Source: Mucilaginibacter kameinonensis
Lineage (GTDB): Bacteria > Bacteroidota > Bacteroidia > Sphingobacteriales > Sphingobacteriaceae
Direction of reading: 5' to 3'
Assembly: GCF_003675385.1 (NCBI RefSeq)
Contig: NZ_RCWZ01000002.1
Location: 1 to 64,000 of the forward strand
Length of the DNA: 64,000 nucleotides
A program made the translations under genes and the position numbers. A model generated the notes under the pieces. It was not told where the DNA came from. It saw only the letters and a list, made by a program, of their open reading frames with translations, and ran no database searches. Position 1 is the stretch's first letter; the number at the start of each line of letters is the position of its first letter. Of this stretch, positions 20,482 to 29,215 are shown piece by piece.

Positions 20482-20579
20482 TTTAGGTGAGTGGTTGGTT
20501 TTTGGGTGAATGCTTGTGCGACCAATATAACTTTATCAACTACTCATCTAATCAACCATTCACTTAATCAACTCTTGTG
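20482..20579. repeat. Palindrome of GAGTGGTTGRTT words
   Basis: GTGAGTGGTTGGTTTTTGGG at the left is mirrored by CAACCATTCACTTAATCAAC at the right, separated by about 40 bases. Related word arrays are at 31933-31982 and 48357-48455. It lies downstream of the DUF5686 gene. Confidence 0.7.
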
Positions 20580-20665
20580 CGTCCGTCCGTTTAGGGGAGT
20601 AAGACATTTTACGGCCAACAGGTGGACAAAAATAAAAAGCGTCATTGCTTCGTACCTCGCAATGA
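20580..20665. repeat. GTCCGTCCG copy followed by a minimal GTCATTGC palindrome
   Basis: GTCCGTCCGT plus AGGGGAGTAAG (20581-20600) belongs to the GTCCG family. It is followed at 20641-20665 by GTCATTGCTTCGTACC and CTCGCAATGA, a shortened member of the REP-like family in which the centre is missing. Confidence 0.75.
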
Positions 20666-20753
20666 TGGGTTGGATAGAAGTTTAGCCAAAGCAATCTATC
20701 AGGGCAATCCTCTAATCCTGAAAATCAGGGTTCAAAAATTCAAATCAACGGTT

Positions 20754-20761
20754 TACCTTTG
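20754..20761 (+). promoter_or_regulatory. Promoter -7 box TACCTTTG
   Basis: Exact TAnnTTTG box of the Bacteroidota primary sigma factor. The ATG of the lipoprotein gene begins only five bases after it, so the transcript would have almost no leader. Confidence 0.6.
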
Positions 20762-20765
20762 CCAC

Positions 20766-21464
20766 ATGATCAAGAATATCTTTCCCTGCTTAATAATCAT
20801 GCTTGTGGCTTTTGGCTGCACTAAAAAGAATGTACCGCATTACACCATATCAAGGGTTACCAAATCAGATACTGCTACCAGTCTTACCGTTAAAATAGAT
20901 GGCAGGCTTAAATGGGCTGAGTTGCTGAACATTACTTCGCAAATTAAGGCCGATAGCGCTAAGCTGAGCAACCTGCAGCTTAACTTTTTGCTGCCGGGGC
21001 ATAATGATAAAAGTACCGGAGCTAATACTTTTTATGCCGTAGCTCGTTACCCTAAAGGAGATAACGTTACCATGCAGGATACCACTAAAGATGCCGACGG
21101 AAATACTGTCAGGTTAAACATCACAGGTATCTCGGCCGAAAAAGCTAAATACCTGCTGGGCTTAAATCCAACCGATTTAGATGGAAAAAACATCATTGGC
21201 CGGTTCATTGATGATAATAATCACACCGTTATTGTGCCATTTACTGATATGGCAGGCGGTAAAAAGGAAACTTATATTATTGAGCTGGATACCACCGGCA
21301 CTGTAGTATCGCGCACTATACCGCTTATGGATAACCGCGATGGCGTTGAAAAACTGCATGTAAGCCAAAGTGGCGACTATATCACCATAAAAGATAGTGT
21401 ACTTACCCAATACGCTGCCCATGATATGGGCTTGCCTTATAATAGTATTAAAGCCGGTATTTAA
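20766..21464 (+). CDS. Hypothetical lipoprotein
   Basis: 232 residues. The lipoprotein signal MIKNIFPCLIIMLVAFGC ends in a lipobox at Cys18, so it is probably membrane-anchored. The mature part is beta-rich and hydrophilic, with no family I recognise. The start at ATG 20766 is chosen because it gives the signal peptide; the frame stays open upstream, but that stretch covers repeat DNA. A TAnnTTTG box lies directly before it. No partner gene is evident. Confidence 0.75.
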   Translation: MIKNIFPCLIIMLVAFGCTKKNVPHYTISRVTKSDTATSLTVKIDGRLKWAELLNITSQIKADSAKLSNLQLNFLLPGHNDKSTGANTFYAVARYPKGDNVTMQDTTKDADGNTVRLNITGISAEKAKYLLGLNPTDLDGKNIIGRFIDDNNHTVIVPFTDMAGGKKETYIIELDTTGTVVSRTIPLMDNRDGVEKLHVSQSGDYITIKDSVLTQYAAHDMGLPYNSIKAGI

Positions 21465-21597
21465 TTGCCGGTTTGCAAATATGCCAAAATCACCACAGGC
21501 TTAATTTGATGTTAAAAAATTGGGGATAAGCGGTTAAATCATTCATTTGTTTGAGATTATACCGATATATTTATAGTGTTAAAAATATTGTAAATAT

Positions 21598-22977
21598 ATG
21601 AACCGAAATTTTATCAAAATTTTTGCATTAGGCGTAGCCGCGGTATTTAGTGCCTGCATGGCTACTGCCCAGGTGAGGCTGCCGGAAGGCTACTTCCTTA
21701 AAACATTGCCAAACGGGCTGGATGTGCTGGTTATAGAAAACAGCAAAGTGCCTTTAACCACAATCGAAATAGCTGTTAAAAATGGTGCTTACACGGAAGG
21801 CCCTGAGTACAGCGGTCTGTCGCACTTGTTTGAGCACATGTTTTTTAAAGCTAATAAGGATTATCCAACCCAGGAGAAGTTCTTGAAACGCACGCAGGAG
21901 CTGGGCGCCATCTGGAATGGTACCACCAATACCGAGCGTGTAAACTACTTTTTTACTTTTGACAGGGATAGCCTTAAAGCGGGTTTAAAGTTCATGAACG
22001 CCGCTATCCGTTTCCCTATTTACCGCGAGGAGGATATGAAGAAGGAGCGCCCTGTGGTTGACGGCGAGTTTCAGCGTGCCGAAAGCGACCCGGGTTTCCA
22101 GCTTTGGTATGGCATGCAGCAAAAGCTTTGGGGCGATCTCATCACCCGTAAAAACCCTATCGGTATCCACGAAGTGATCAACACGGCTACGCCCGAAAAA
22201 ATGATGATCATTAAGGATAAATATTATTTCCCTAATAACAGCTTGCTTACTATTTGCGGCGATGTTAAACATGACAATGCCTTTGCCCTTGCCGAAAGCA
22301 TTTTTGGCGACTGGGCCAACAGTGGTTTCGATCCGCAAACCAAGTTCCCAATCCCGGCATTTAAGCCTTTAACCAAGCCCGAGTATTTTGTTAAGGAAGC
22401 AACCATTGCCCAAACACCTTATATGGAGTTTACCTGGCAGGGCCCTTCATATCCAACAGACTCTGCCGGTACGGTTACTGCCGATGTGTTTTCGACCATT
22501 GTGGGCTTAAACTCATCAAAATTACAGCAGGCTTTGGTTGATAAAGGTTTGGCAAGCGGTGTTTATGTAAACTACACTACAAGCCGCTACGTAGGCCCTA
22601 TTGATATTTTTGTGGTGCCTAACCCCAACAAGCTTAAAGAGTGCTATACCGAGCTGATGAACCAGGTAAGTATGTGGAACAAGGATGATTACTTTACCGA
22701 CGAGCAAATGGCTACCGCTAAAGCTATCCTGCACCGTAACGATATCCACGCTAAAGAAAAACCTTCATCGTTACCAAGCCAGATCAGCTACCAGTGGTGC
22801 AGTACCTCGTTTAACTTTTATACCGATCTGGATGCCAACTATCAGAAAGTTACCCGTGCCGATATTAAAAAGTACCTGGAAACTTACATCGTTGGCAAAC
22901 CATACGCTGCCGGTTTGATCATAGCGCCTGAGTTAAATAAAACAGTAAACGCGGCTTCATTTTTTGCAGCCAAGTAA
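21598..22977 (+). CDS. M16 family zinc metallopeptidase, catalytic subunit
   Basis: 459 residues with a signal peptide (cut near ATA|QVR). The inverted zinc motif HLFEH is at 76-80, and the third ligand Glu157 (VDGEFQR) lies 77 residues further, the normal HxxEH-x76-E spacing. It is a periplasmic or envelope protease expected to cut short or unfolded peptides inside a closed chamber formed with the protein at 22995-24326, which starts 17 bases later. It is the active paralogue of the pseudoenzyme at 3274-4641. Confidence 0.92.
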   Translation: MNRNFIKIFALGVAAVFSACMATAQVRLPEGYFLKTLPNGLDVLVIENSKVPLTTIEIAVKNGAYTEGPEYSGLSHLFEHMFFKANKDYPTQEKFLKRTQELGAIWNGTTNTERVNYFFTFDRDSLKAGLKFMNAAIRFPIYREEDMKKERPVVDGEFQRAESDPGFQLWYGMQQKLWGDLITRKNPIGIHEVINTATPEKMMIIKDKYYFPNNSLLTICGDVKHDNAFALAESIFGDWANSGFDPQTKFPIPAFKPLTKPEYFVKEATIAQTPYMEFTWQGPSYPTDSAGTVTADVFSTIVGLNSSKLQQALVDKGLASGVYVNYTTSRYVGPIDIFVVPNPNKLKECYTELMNQVSMWNKDDYFTDEQMATAKAILHRNDIHAKEKPSSLPSQISYQWCSTSFNFYTDLDANYQKVTRADIKKYLETYIVGKPYAAGLIIAPELNKTVNAASFFAAK

Positions 22978-22994
22978 TTTAAAACTACCTCATC

Positions 22995-24326
22995 ATGATG
23001 AAAAAATATATAATTGCCCTGCTGGTAGCAGCGGCTATAGGAAATACCGCTAAGGCGCAAAAACAGGCCTATGAAACCACGGTAGATGGCGTAAAGGTTA
23101 TTGTACAGCCAAGCGGTAACGATATTGTTGAGATCCAAACCATTATAAAAGGCGGTGTGCAAAACTACCCGGCTACCAAAGCAGGTATCGAATCGTTAGC
23201 CATGAGCGCCCTTACCGAGTGCGGTACCTTAAAGCACGATAAAAACAGCTTTAAAGATGAGCTGGATAAGGTAAGCGCCACCGTTTACGGCAGCAGCAAC
23301 AAAAACTACTCGGTAGTGCGCATGAACTGTATTAAAGGCGACTTTGACGTGGTTTGGCCTTTATATGTTGAGGCTATTACCCAGCCTAAGTTTGATGAGA
23401 AAGAGTTTGCCCGCATTAAGCAGGATGCCATCAACAACATTAAGCAGGAAGATTCACAGCCCGATAACGCTATTGATAAATATGCCGATAAGGTAGCCTT
23501 TGCGGGTACCAACTACGCTAAAGACCCAAGCGGAACAGTGCCTATTGTTACAGCCTTAACCCCGGCCGAAACTAAGGCTTATTACCAGTCGATATTAACT
23601 AAATCACGTATGGTGATTGTTGTGGTTGCCGATTTGGATCAGGCTGCTATCGAAGGTAAGGTAAAAGCAATGCTGAGCGGTATTAAACAAGGTTCGGCTT
23701 TCGCGTTCAAGAAATCTACTTTCCGTACCGAGAAAAACAGTATCGCTGTTGAAAAACGTGATCTGGCTACCAACTATGTTGAAGGTATTGCCAGCGGGCC
23801 TGCTGCGGGTACGCCCGATTTTAACGCCTTTAACGTAGCTATGCGCATTTTCTCGAACATGCACTTTTTAGAGGTACGTACCAACAACGGCTTATCATAC
23901 GCGCCTCAGGCATGGTTTAGCGCCGGTCAAACATCAACAGCCCGTTTCTCGGTATCAACCACCGAGCCTGATAAATACATTGCCGTATTTGATAAACTGG
24001 TCGAAAAAATTAAACGCGAAGGCTTTAAAGCCGATGACGTTGCCGACATGAAGGTTACTTACCTTACCGGTTTCTACTATAAAAATGAAACCAACAGCGC
24101 CCAGGCATCGTCAATAGCAGCAAACGAAGTACTACACGACAACTGGAAACGTTCATTAACCATGGTTGATGACGTAAAGAAGCTAACTCCGGATGACGTA
24201 AGCAACGCCTTCCGCAAGTATATCAACAACATTGTTTGGGTATACCAGGGCGATCCTAAAAAAGTAAACCAACTGCTATATATCAACGGAACGCTGCACA
24301 ACGGCGATAACCCGGTGATGCATTAA
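22995..24326 (+). CDS. M16 family partner subunit
   Basis: 443 residues with a signal peptide (MMKKYIIALLVAAAIGNTAKAQ). It has the M16 fold without an HxxEH motif, as is normal for the second gene of a two-gene M16B protease. The Arg/Tyr segment FLEVRTNNGLSYAP, which in partner subunits helps to hold substrate at the zinc site, is present. It is cotranscribed with the catalytic subunit. The start is the first of two adjacent ATGs. It is paralogous to 1956-3260. Confidence 0.9.
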   Translation: MMKKYIIALLVAAAIGNTAKAQKQAYETTVDGVKVIVQPSGNDIVEIQTIIKGGVQNYPATKAGIESLAMSALTECGTLKHDKNSFKDELDKVSATVYGSSNKNYSVVRMNCIKGDFDVVWPLYVEAITQPKFDEKEFARIKQDAINNIKQEDSQPDNAIDKYADKVAFAGTNYAKDPSGTVPIVTALTPAETKAYYQSILTKSRMVIVVVADLDQAAIEGKVKAMLSGIKQGSAFAFKKSTFRTEKNSIAVEKRDLATNYVEGIASGPAAGTPDFNAFNVAMRIFSNMHFLEVRTNNGLSYAPQAWFSAGQTSTARFSVSTTEPDKYIAVFDKLVEKIKREGFKADDVADMKVTYLTGFYYKNETNSAQASSIAANEVLHDNWKRSLTMVDDVKKLTPDDVSNAFRKYINNIVWVYQGDPKKVNQLLYINGTLHNGDNPVMH

Positions 24327-24332
24327 TTTTTT

Positions 24333-24586
24333 TAGTCATTTGCTGCGCGGTCATTGAGTCATTTTTGCTGCGCAGTCATTTGCTGCGCGGTCATTGAGTC
24401 ATTTTTGCAAAGCAATCATTGAGTCATTAACAATTAAACACACTATTTATAAAAAGGAGCGAGAAATATTTATTTCGCTCCTTTTTTATAAATACTCATC
24501 AAAAATGGCAGCGCAGCATAGTGACCTAATGACGCACAGCAAAAATGACTCAATGACCGCGCAGCAAATTGACGCGCAGCAAATGA
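24333..24586. repeat. Long inverted repeat of GTCATT/TGCTGCGC words around a terminator
   Basis: A 32-base stretch at 24339-24370 is repeated exactly on the other strand at 24537-24568. The left arm also contains a direct 35-base duplication with a period of 40 (24334-24368 and 24374-24408). The arms enclose the terminator at 24451-24486, so the whole could fold into a roughly 250-base cruciform between the convergent M16 and AI-2E genes. Confidence 0.9.
24451..24486. terminator. Bidirectional intrinsic terminator
   Basis: AAAAAGGAGCGA (24451-24462) pairs with TCGCTCCTTTTT (24475-24486), with further AAATA/TATTT pairing inside. It serves the convergent M16 and AI-2E family genes. Confidence 0.9.
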
Positions 24587-25690
24587 CTATCCCTCCGGTA
24601 GCACCGCCTTTTTCCTGGTTCTGCTCCAGCCGGCGCCTTTGGGTTTGGTGGGTACGGTATCGCCAAGGAGTTTTCCCCATGGCTTCAGGGTATCTATCCT
24701 GTCGAAGATGATTTTGAGTACCGCTACAAAGGGGATAGAGAGAAACATGCCCGATAATCCCCAGAGCATGTTGCCCAGCAATACTACTACGATGGATATC
24801 AGCGCGTTGATCTGCACTTTTGATGATACTATGCGCGGCACCAGGATATTGTTATCAATAAACTGAATTACCATATAAGCAATGATCACCCCTAACTGTG
24901 TGCTGTAGCCATCTTTGGTAACCGTTGCCATCAGCACGGGCAGGGCAATGGCTATGATGCCGCCAATGTAAGGCAGCAGGTTAAGGATAGCGCCGATAAC
25001 GCCTATCAGGATGCCATATTTAACGCCTAACAGCATCAATGCCGCCGAGTTCATGATAGCTACTATCAGCATCTCAATCAATAAACCCTGTATATAGCTT
25101 TGTATGGCCGATTTGGTTTCTTTAAGCACCTCGGCAACCTGTTTGGAGTTTTCTTCAGAAAATACCTCGAACAGAAAATTAAGGATCAGTATTTTATAAA
25201 ACAATATCAGGAATACATACACCGGTACAACAAACACCAATCCAAAGGTGCTCAGTACATTGCCCAGCGTGCGCCCAACCAGCGCCTGACTGTTATCCAT
25301 AGCATCTTTAATAAGCTTATCCTGCTTTTGAACAGAGTAGTTGAAAGTAGTGGCAACCCAATCTTTAAAGGTGATGAACAGCTCGGCAAACTTCTTTTTA
25401 AGCATGGGCAACGAGTCGCCAAACTGGATGATCTGGGTAGAGAGGAAGTAGAACAATCCCGCCAGTAAAACAGCGCCGAGCAGCATGGCTAAGCCTATGG
25501 CTAATATCTTGGGCACCTTGCGTTCTTCCAGCCAGTTAGTTACCGGGTTTAGCAAAATGGCAATAAAAGCGGCAAAGGCCAAAGGGATCATGACATCTGC
25601 CAGTTGGGCAAACACATAAACCAATAAAATCAATCCGAAAAGTATAACGGTACTTTTAAGATAAAAGGGGTATTCTTTAACAGCAGGCAT
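24587..25690 (-). CDS. AI-2E family transporter
   Basis: 367 residues with about seven to eight membrane segments. The pattern matches the AI-2E (YdiK/PerM) family: N-terminal helix pair, FAAFIAILLNPVTNWLEER, a central soluble region (about 90-150), then GAILNLLPYIGGIIAIALP and DNNILVPRIVSSKVQINAL. Family members export small molecules or act as Na+/H+ antiporters; quorum-signal export is proved for few, so the name should be read loosely. It is monocistronic. Its 3' end adjoins the long inverted repeat. Confidence 0.88.
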   Translation of the reverse strand: MPAVKEYPFYLKSTVILFGLILLVYVFAQLADVMIPLAFAAFIAILLNPVTNWLEERKVPKILAIGLAMLLGAVLLAGLFYFLSTQIIQFGDSLPMLKKKFAELFITFKDWVATTFNYSVQKQDKLIKDAMDNSQALVGRTLGNVLSTFGLVFVVPVYVFLILFYKILILNFLFEVFSEENSKQVAEVLKETKSAIQSYIQGLLIEMLIVAIMNSAALMLLGVKYGILIGVIGAILNLLPYIGGIIAIALPVLMATVTKDGYSTQLGVIIAYMVIQFIDNNILVPRIVSSKVQINALISIVVVLLGNMLWGLSGMFLSIPFVAVLKIIFDRIDTLKPWGKLLGDTVPTKPKGAGWSRTRKKAVLPEG

Positions 25691-25835
25691 TGATGCAGGG
25701 GTTTTAACACTGAAAGGATCAAGATAAGCAATTGTTTGCTTCGCAGATAATTAAGCGGGTTTTATGCTGATTGGGTGTCCGTCCGTAAAGGGGAGTAAGG
25801 GTGGTGATGGACTGGGAGTGGACGGGAAAAAGAAA

Positions 25836-25948
25836 AATTCCCCTCTTTCGAGGGGGCGCGGAGTTGCGAGCGGGAGCAGGGGTGTGTTTATACTGCGTTT
25901 ATTTTCTGGCGATGAAACACACCTCTCCACCCCTCTCAAGAGGGGAAT
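25836..25948. repeat. TTCCCCTC-family palindrome, about 113 bases
   Basis: The ends are AATTCCCCTC and GAGGGGAATC-like complements, with inner mirror sequences AGGGGTGTGTTT and AAACACACCTCT. Related elements of 110-121 bases lie at 32012, 34407 and 35321. Confidence 0.8.
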
Positions 25949-25987
25949 CGCGCTATGCCCCCGCTTTTCTCCTCGCAAACAAAAAAC

Positions 25988-26067
25988 GTCATTGCGAGGT
26001 ACGAAGCAATCGCGAACTGTACAGGGCGAACCTGCTTATCGGGGATTGCTTCGTGCCTCGCAATGAC
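25988..26067. repeat. REP-like palindrome, GTCATTGCGAG family
   Basis: GTCATTGCGAGGTACGAAGC at the left and GCTTCGTGCCTCGCAATGAC at the right; the centre holds CGCGAACTGTACAG. It lies next to the 3' end of the glycyl-tRNA synthetase gene. Confidence 0.88.
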
Positions 26068-26092
26068 GCGGTGGAGATTTTTTTGAAGCTAC

Positions 26093-27574
26093 TTACGCCA
26101 GCACATTCCTCCAGCTAACCTGATCGCCTATGATCTTGTCAAGCTGATCGGCAGGAACACGTTCCTGGGCCATGCTGTCGCGGTAACGGATGGTTACGGT
26201 ATTGTCTTCTAAAGTCTGGTGATCTACAGTGATGCAGAAAGGCGTACCAATAGCATCCTGACGACGATAGCGCTTGCCTATAGCGTCTTTTTCTTCGTAC
26301 TGAATGTTGAAGTCCAGCTTAAGTTTATCCATGATCTCGCGGGCTTTTTCGGGCAAACCATCTTTTTTGGTAAGCGGGAAAATAGCGGCTTTAACCGGTG
26401 CCAGGCATGGGTGCAGGCGTAACACGGTACGGCTGTCCTGTTTATCTTCGGTGCTCAGGTCTTCCTCTTCGTAAGCGTTGATCATGGTAAGCAGGAACAT
26501 CCTGTCTAAACCTATTGATGTTTCAATTACGTAAGGCACATAGTTACCGTATGGTTTACCTGTTTCAGGATCAACCTCGGGGTCAAAGTATTGCATTTTT
26601 TTGCCCGAAAACTTTTCGTGCTGACTTAAATCGAAATTGGTGCGGCTGTGGATCCCTTCAACCTCTTTAAAGCCAAACGGAAACTCAAACTCAATATCAT
26701 AAGCGGCATCGGCATAATGGGCCAGTTTGGTGTGCTCATGGTAACGGTATTTGGCAGCATCGGTACCCAGGGCAAGGTGCCATTTTAAGCGGGCGGCCTT
26801 CCACTGGTCAAACCACTCTTTTTGTGTGCCGGGGCGAACAAAGAACTGCATCTCCATTTGTTCAAACTCGCGCATGCGGATAATGAACTGGCGGGCAATC
26901 ACCTCGTTACGGAAAGCTTTACCAATTTGCGCTATACCGAAAGGGATTTTCATCCTGCCCGATTTTTGCACGTTAAGGTAGTTTACAAAGATACCCTGAG
27001 CTGTTTCCGGGCGAAGATAGATGGTATCGGCATCATCAGCTACGGCGCCCATCTGGGTGCTGAACATCAGGTTAAACTGGCGTACATCTGTCCAGTTGCG
27101 GGTACCGCTTATAGGGTCGGCAATTTCGTGTTCAAGGATCAGTTCTTTCAGGCGAGGCAGGTTTTCGGCTTTCAGGGCCTCATCCATATCGTGCTGTAGT
27201 TTTTCGGCCTTATCGGTTTTACCGTCTTTGCTGTAGCGCTCTATTTTATCTTCCAGCAACTGATCGGCACGGTAACGTTTTTTTGAATCTTTATTGTCGA
27301 TCATCGGGTCGCTGAAGCCATCAACGTGACCGCTTGCTTTCCAGATCTTAGGGTGCATAAATATGGCCGAATCAATACCTACAATGTTATCATTCATTTG
27401 CACCATGGCTTTCCACCAGTAGGTTTTGATGTTGTTTTTAAGTTCGGCGCCGTTTTGGCCGTAATCATAAACTGCACTTAAGCCATCATATATCTCGCTG
27501 GAAGGGAACACAAAGCCATATTCTTTGGCGTGTGAAATAACATTTTTAAAAAGTTCGTCGGTTGATTTGCTCAT
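26093..27574 (-). CDS. glyQS: Glycine--tRNA ligase
   Basis: 493 residues, the single-chain dimeric class II type. It charges tRNA-Gly. Class II motifs are visible: LRPETAQGIFVNY with QIGKAFRNEV (motif 2 region) and the motif 3 region YVIETSIGLDRMFL, followed by an anticodon-binding domain (LAPVKAAIFPL onward). The start is an ATG (MSKSTDELF). It is monocistronic; both flanks are repeat-rich. Confidence 0.96.
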   Translation of the reverse strand: MSKSTDELFKNVISHAKEYGFVFPSSEIYDGLSAVYDYGQNGAELKNNIKTYWWKAMVQMNDNIVGIDSAIFMHPKIWKASGHVDGFSDPMIDNKDSKKRYRADQLLEDKIERYSKDGKTDKAEKLQHDMDEALKAENLPRLKELILEHEIADPISGTRNWTDVRQFNLMFSTQMGAVADDADTIYLRPETAQGIFVNYLNVQKSGRMKIPFGIAQIGKAFRNEVIARQFIIRMREFEQMEMQFFVRPGTQKEWFDQWKAARLKWHLALGTDAAKYRYHEHTKLAHYADAAYDIEFEFPFGFKEVEGIHSRTNFDLSQHEKFSGKKMQYFDPEVDPETGKPYGNYVPYVIETSIGLDRMFLLTMINAYEEEDLSTEDKQDSRTVLRLHPCLAPVKAAIFPLTKKDGLPEKAREIMDKLKLDFNIQYEEKDAIGKRYRRQDAIGTPFCITVDHQTLEDNTVTIRYRDSMAQERVPADQLDKIIGDQVSWRNVLA

Positions 27575-27645
27575 AATAGCTGCAAAGATAATTTTTGATT
27601 TCGGAATTGAGAATTTTTTAGGGGGTGCAATCCATTCATCACGGC

Positions 27646-27737
27646 GTCATTGCGAGGCACGAAGCAATCCCCTACTTACAGAGCAGCTAAGCAATTCCCC
27701 CTGTACAGTTCGCGATTGCTTCGTGCCTCGCAATGAC
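27646..27737. repeat. REP-like palindrome, GTCATTGCGAG family
   Basis: GTCATTGCGAGGCACGAAGC at the left and GCTTCGTGCCTCGCAATGAC at the right are exact complements over 20 bases. The centre includes CTGTACAGTTCGCGATT. Confidence 0.9.
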
Positions 27738-27756
27738 GTGGTGGTGGAGCGTCATT

Positions 27757-27861
27757 GCGTCCGTCCGTCTCCAGGTGCCCGTTGCTAATATTCGGCGCGA
27801 ACACCCGAGGGCTTGTCCATTTATGATTTTAGGAGTTGGACTCGACCAGACGGACGGACGT
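27757..27861. mobile_element. 105-base MITE-like element with GTCCGTCCGTCT ends
   Basis: GCGTCCGTCCGTCT (27757-27770) and AGACGGACGGACGT (27848-27861) are inverted repeats matching at 13 of 14 positions. The element is too short to encode a protein. A similar element is at 29108-29215. The size and ends suit a non-autonomous element, but target-site duplication is not obvious. Confidence 0.6.
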
Positions 27862-28126
27862 ACAGATATGTTGTGAATGATTCTTTAATATAAAGAAATT
27901 TCTGTATATTTGTATTGCCGAATGTTATCTCCAATAATAAGGCTGTCCATCATTGTCCATCAGGAGGAGTGTTACCCCCCGGCGGACGGACAGGTCAATC
28001 CAGTTCGGTTTACCCACTCATATTCTACAGGTCGGTAGCATCCGCTTACGGTCAAGGTTAATATTAATATACTAATATTAGCTAATGGAGGGGTATTTTC
28101 TAAAAGCGTCATTTCTTTAAATAAGC

Positions 28127-28218
28127 GTCATTGCGAGGTACGAAGCAATCTCCTACTTACAGATCAGCTATGCAAGTACCTCTGTACAGTTCGCGATTGC
28201 TTCGCATCTCGCAATGAC
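28127..28218. repeat. REP-like palindrome, GTCATTGCGAG family
   Basis: GTCATTGCGAGGTACGAAGC at the left and GCTTCGCATCTCGCAATGAC at the right, with CTGTACAGTTCGCGATT in the centre. It lies about 150 bases before the flavodoxin reductase-like gene. Confidence 0.88.
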
Positions 28219-28369
28219 GTATTCAGTTCGCAACTGCTACCTGCCTTATTATGTCGCAGTGTTGAGCTAATTTCTATCCCATTTGTAAATCACCTGCAAT
28301 TATTAACATCAAATAAAACTATTAACCATTTGCTGCATTAATATTGTTAAACCAATAACACGCAAAGCC

Positions 28370-29035
28370 ATGGAACAGATAGTGAAAATACTTTCGGCAA
28401 AATATGTTACCCATAATGTAAGGCAGTTCAGGCTTGAGAAACCATCGGGCTACAGCTTTATACCAGGGCAGGCTACTGAGCTATCTATCAATACCGAAGG
28501 ATGGCAGGATGAAAAACGACCGTTTACCTTTACCTGCCTTAATAGCGATGATTACCTTGAGTTTACCATCAAAACCTATACAGACCATAATGGCGTTACC
28601 AACCAGTTGGGTAAGCTTAACGTAGGTGATGAGGTTATTATACGTGATGTATGGGGTGCTATTGAGTATAAAGGCGAAGGTTACTTTATTGCAGGAGGTG
28701 CAGGCATAACACCATTTTTGGCAATATTAAGGCAGCTCAATAATGATGGTGCCATAGGCAATAATAAGCTGTTTTTCTCAAACCGAACCGATAAGGATAT
28801 CATTTTGGCAGATGAACTGAAAAGCATACTTGGCGAAAACGCTCACTTCAGCATCACCAATCAAAAAGATAGCATGTACGATACACGACGCATTAATGCC
28901 GATTTCCTGAAAGCCGAGATAAAAGACTTTTCAAAGCATTTTTACGTATGCGGTCCTGATGCTATGGTTGAAGAGATCAGCAGTTTATTAAGCGATTTGG
29001 GAGCTGATACCGAATCGGTAGTATTTGAGCGATAG
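28370..29035 (+). CDS. Flavodoxin/ferredoxin reductase-like FAD-binding protein
   Basis: 221 residues, cytosolic, in the ferredoxin-NADP+ reductase superfamily. The FAD-binding motif RPFTFT is at 50-55, the NAD(P)-binding GGAGITPF at 109-116 and the C-terminal YVCGPDAM near 195-202. It has no iron-sulfur domain of its own, so it should pass electrons between NAD(P)H and a separate carrier. The partner is not encoded nearby. It is monocistronic, flanked by repeats on both sides. Confidence 0.88.
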   Translation: MEQIVKILSAKYVTHNVRQFRLEKPSGYSFIPGQATELSINTEGWQDEKRPFTFTCLNSDDYLEFTIKTYTDHNGVTNQLGKLNVGDEVIIRDVWGAIEYKGEGYFIAGGAGITPFLAILRQLNNDGAIGNNKLFFSNRTDKDIILADELKSILGENAHFSITNQKDSMYDTRRINADFLKAEIKDFSKHFYVCGPDAMVEEISSLLSDLGADTESVVFER

Positions 29036-29044
29036 TTAAAAAGC

Positions 29045-29070
29045 GTCATTGCGAGGCACGAAGCAATGAC
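29045..29070. repeat. Minimal GTCATTGCGAG-family palindrome
   Basis: GTCATTGCGAG joins almost directly to AAGCAATGAC, giving a 26-base mini-element. It lies ten bases after a stop codon. Confidence 0.75.
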
Positions 29071-29107
29071 GCAGAGGTGAAGATACCTCGTACCTGGCAA
29101 TGGCTGT

Positions 29108-29215
29108 GCGTCCGTCCGTCTGGGTGAACCCAACTCCCGGAAATTGAAAGCAGACAGATGCGTCCCCTGTGGTTCCTGTCCGTAAGTGCAACGGGCATAT
29201 CTTTCCGGACGGACG
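29108..29215. mobile_element. 108-base MITE-like element with GTCCGTCCG ends
   Basis: GCGTCCGTCCGTCT at 29108-29121 and CGGACGGACG at 29206-29215 form terminal inverted repeats. The left end is identical to that of the element at 27757, but the interiors differ. Confidence 0.55.

Larger units (their letters stand above)
25691..26092. other. Gene-free gap with three repeat types
   Basis: 402 bases without a convincing gene. In order it holds a GTCCGTCCG copy with GGGGAGTAAGG (25777-25800), a 113-base palindrome of the TTCCCCTC family (25836-25948) and a REP-like palindrome (25988-26067). Open frames here cross the repeats and do not look like proteins. Confidence 0.8.
27575..28369. other. Gene-free gap of about 800 bases, rich in repeats
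   Basis: It contains two REP-like palindromes (27646-27737 and 28127-28218), a 105-base element with terminal inverted repeats (27757-27861), a single inverted GTCCGTCCG copy near 27980, and an AT-rich patch around 28060-28085. A TATATTTG box at 27905-27912 has no convincing gene after it; the first frame there is only 38 codons and runs through repeat DNA. Confidence 0.75.

Noticed and set aside
25764..26118. Two plus-strand frames of 100-105 codons in the AI-2E to glyQS gap
   Set aside because: They run through GTCCG, TTCCCCTC and REP-like repeats; the translation is Arg/Ser/Pro-rich and includes the REP-derived LRGTKQSRTVQGE that also appears in other repeat copies.
27575..28369. tRNA or rRNA gene in the long gap upstream of the flavodoxin reductase-like gene
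   Set aside because: No cloverleaf or conserved TTC-A/G arm was seen; hairpins here are explained by repeats.
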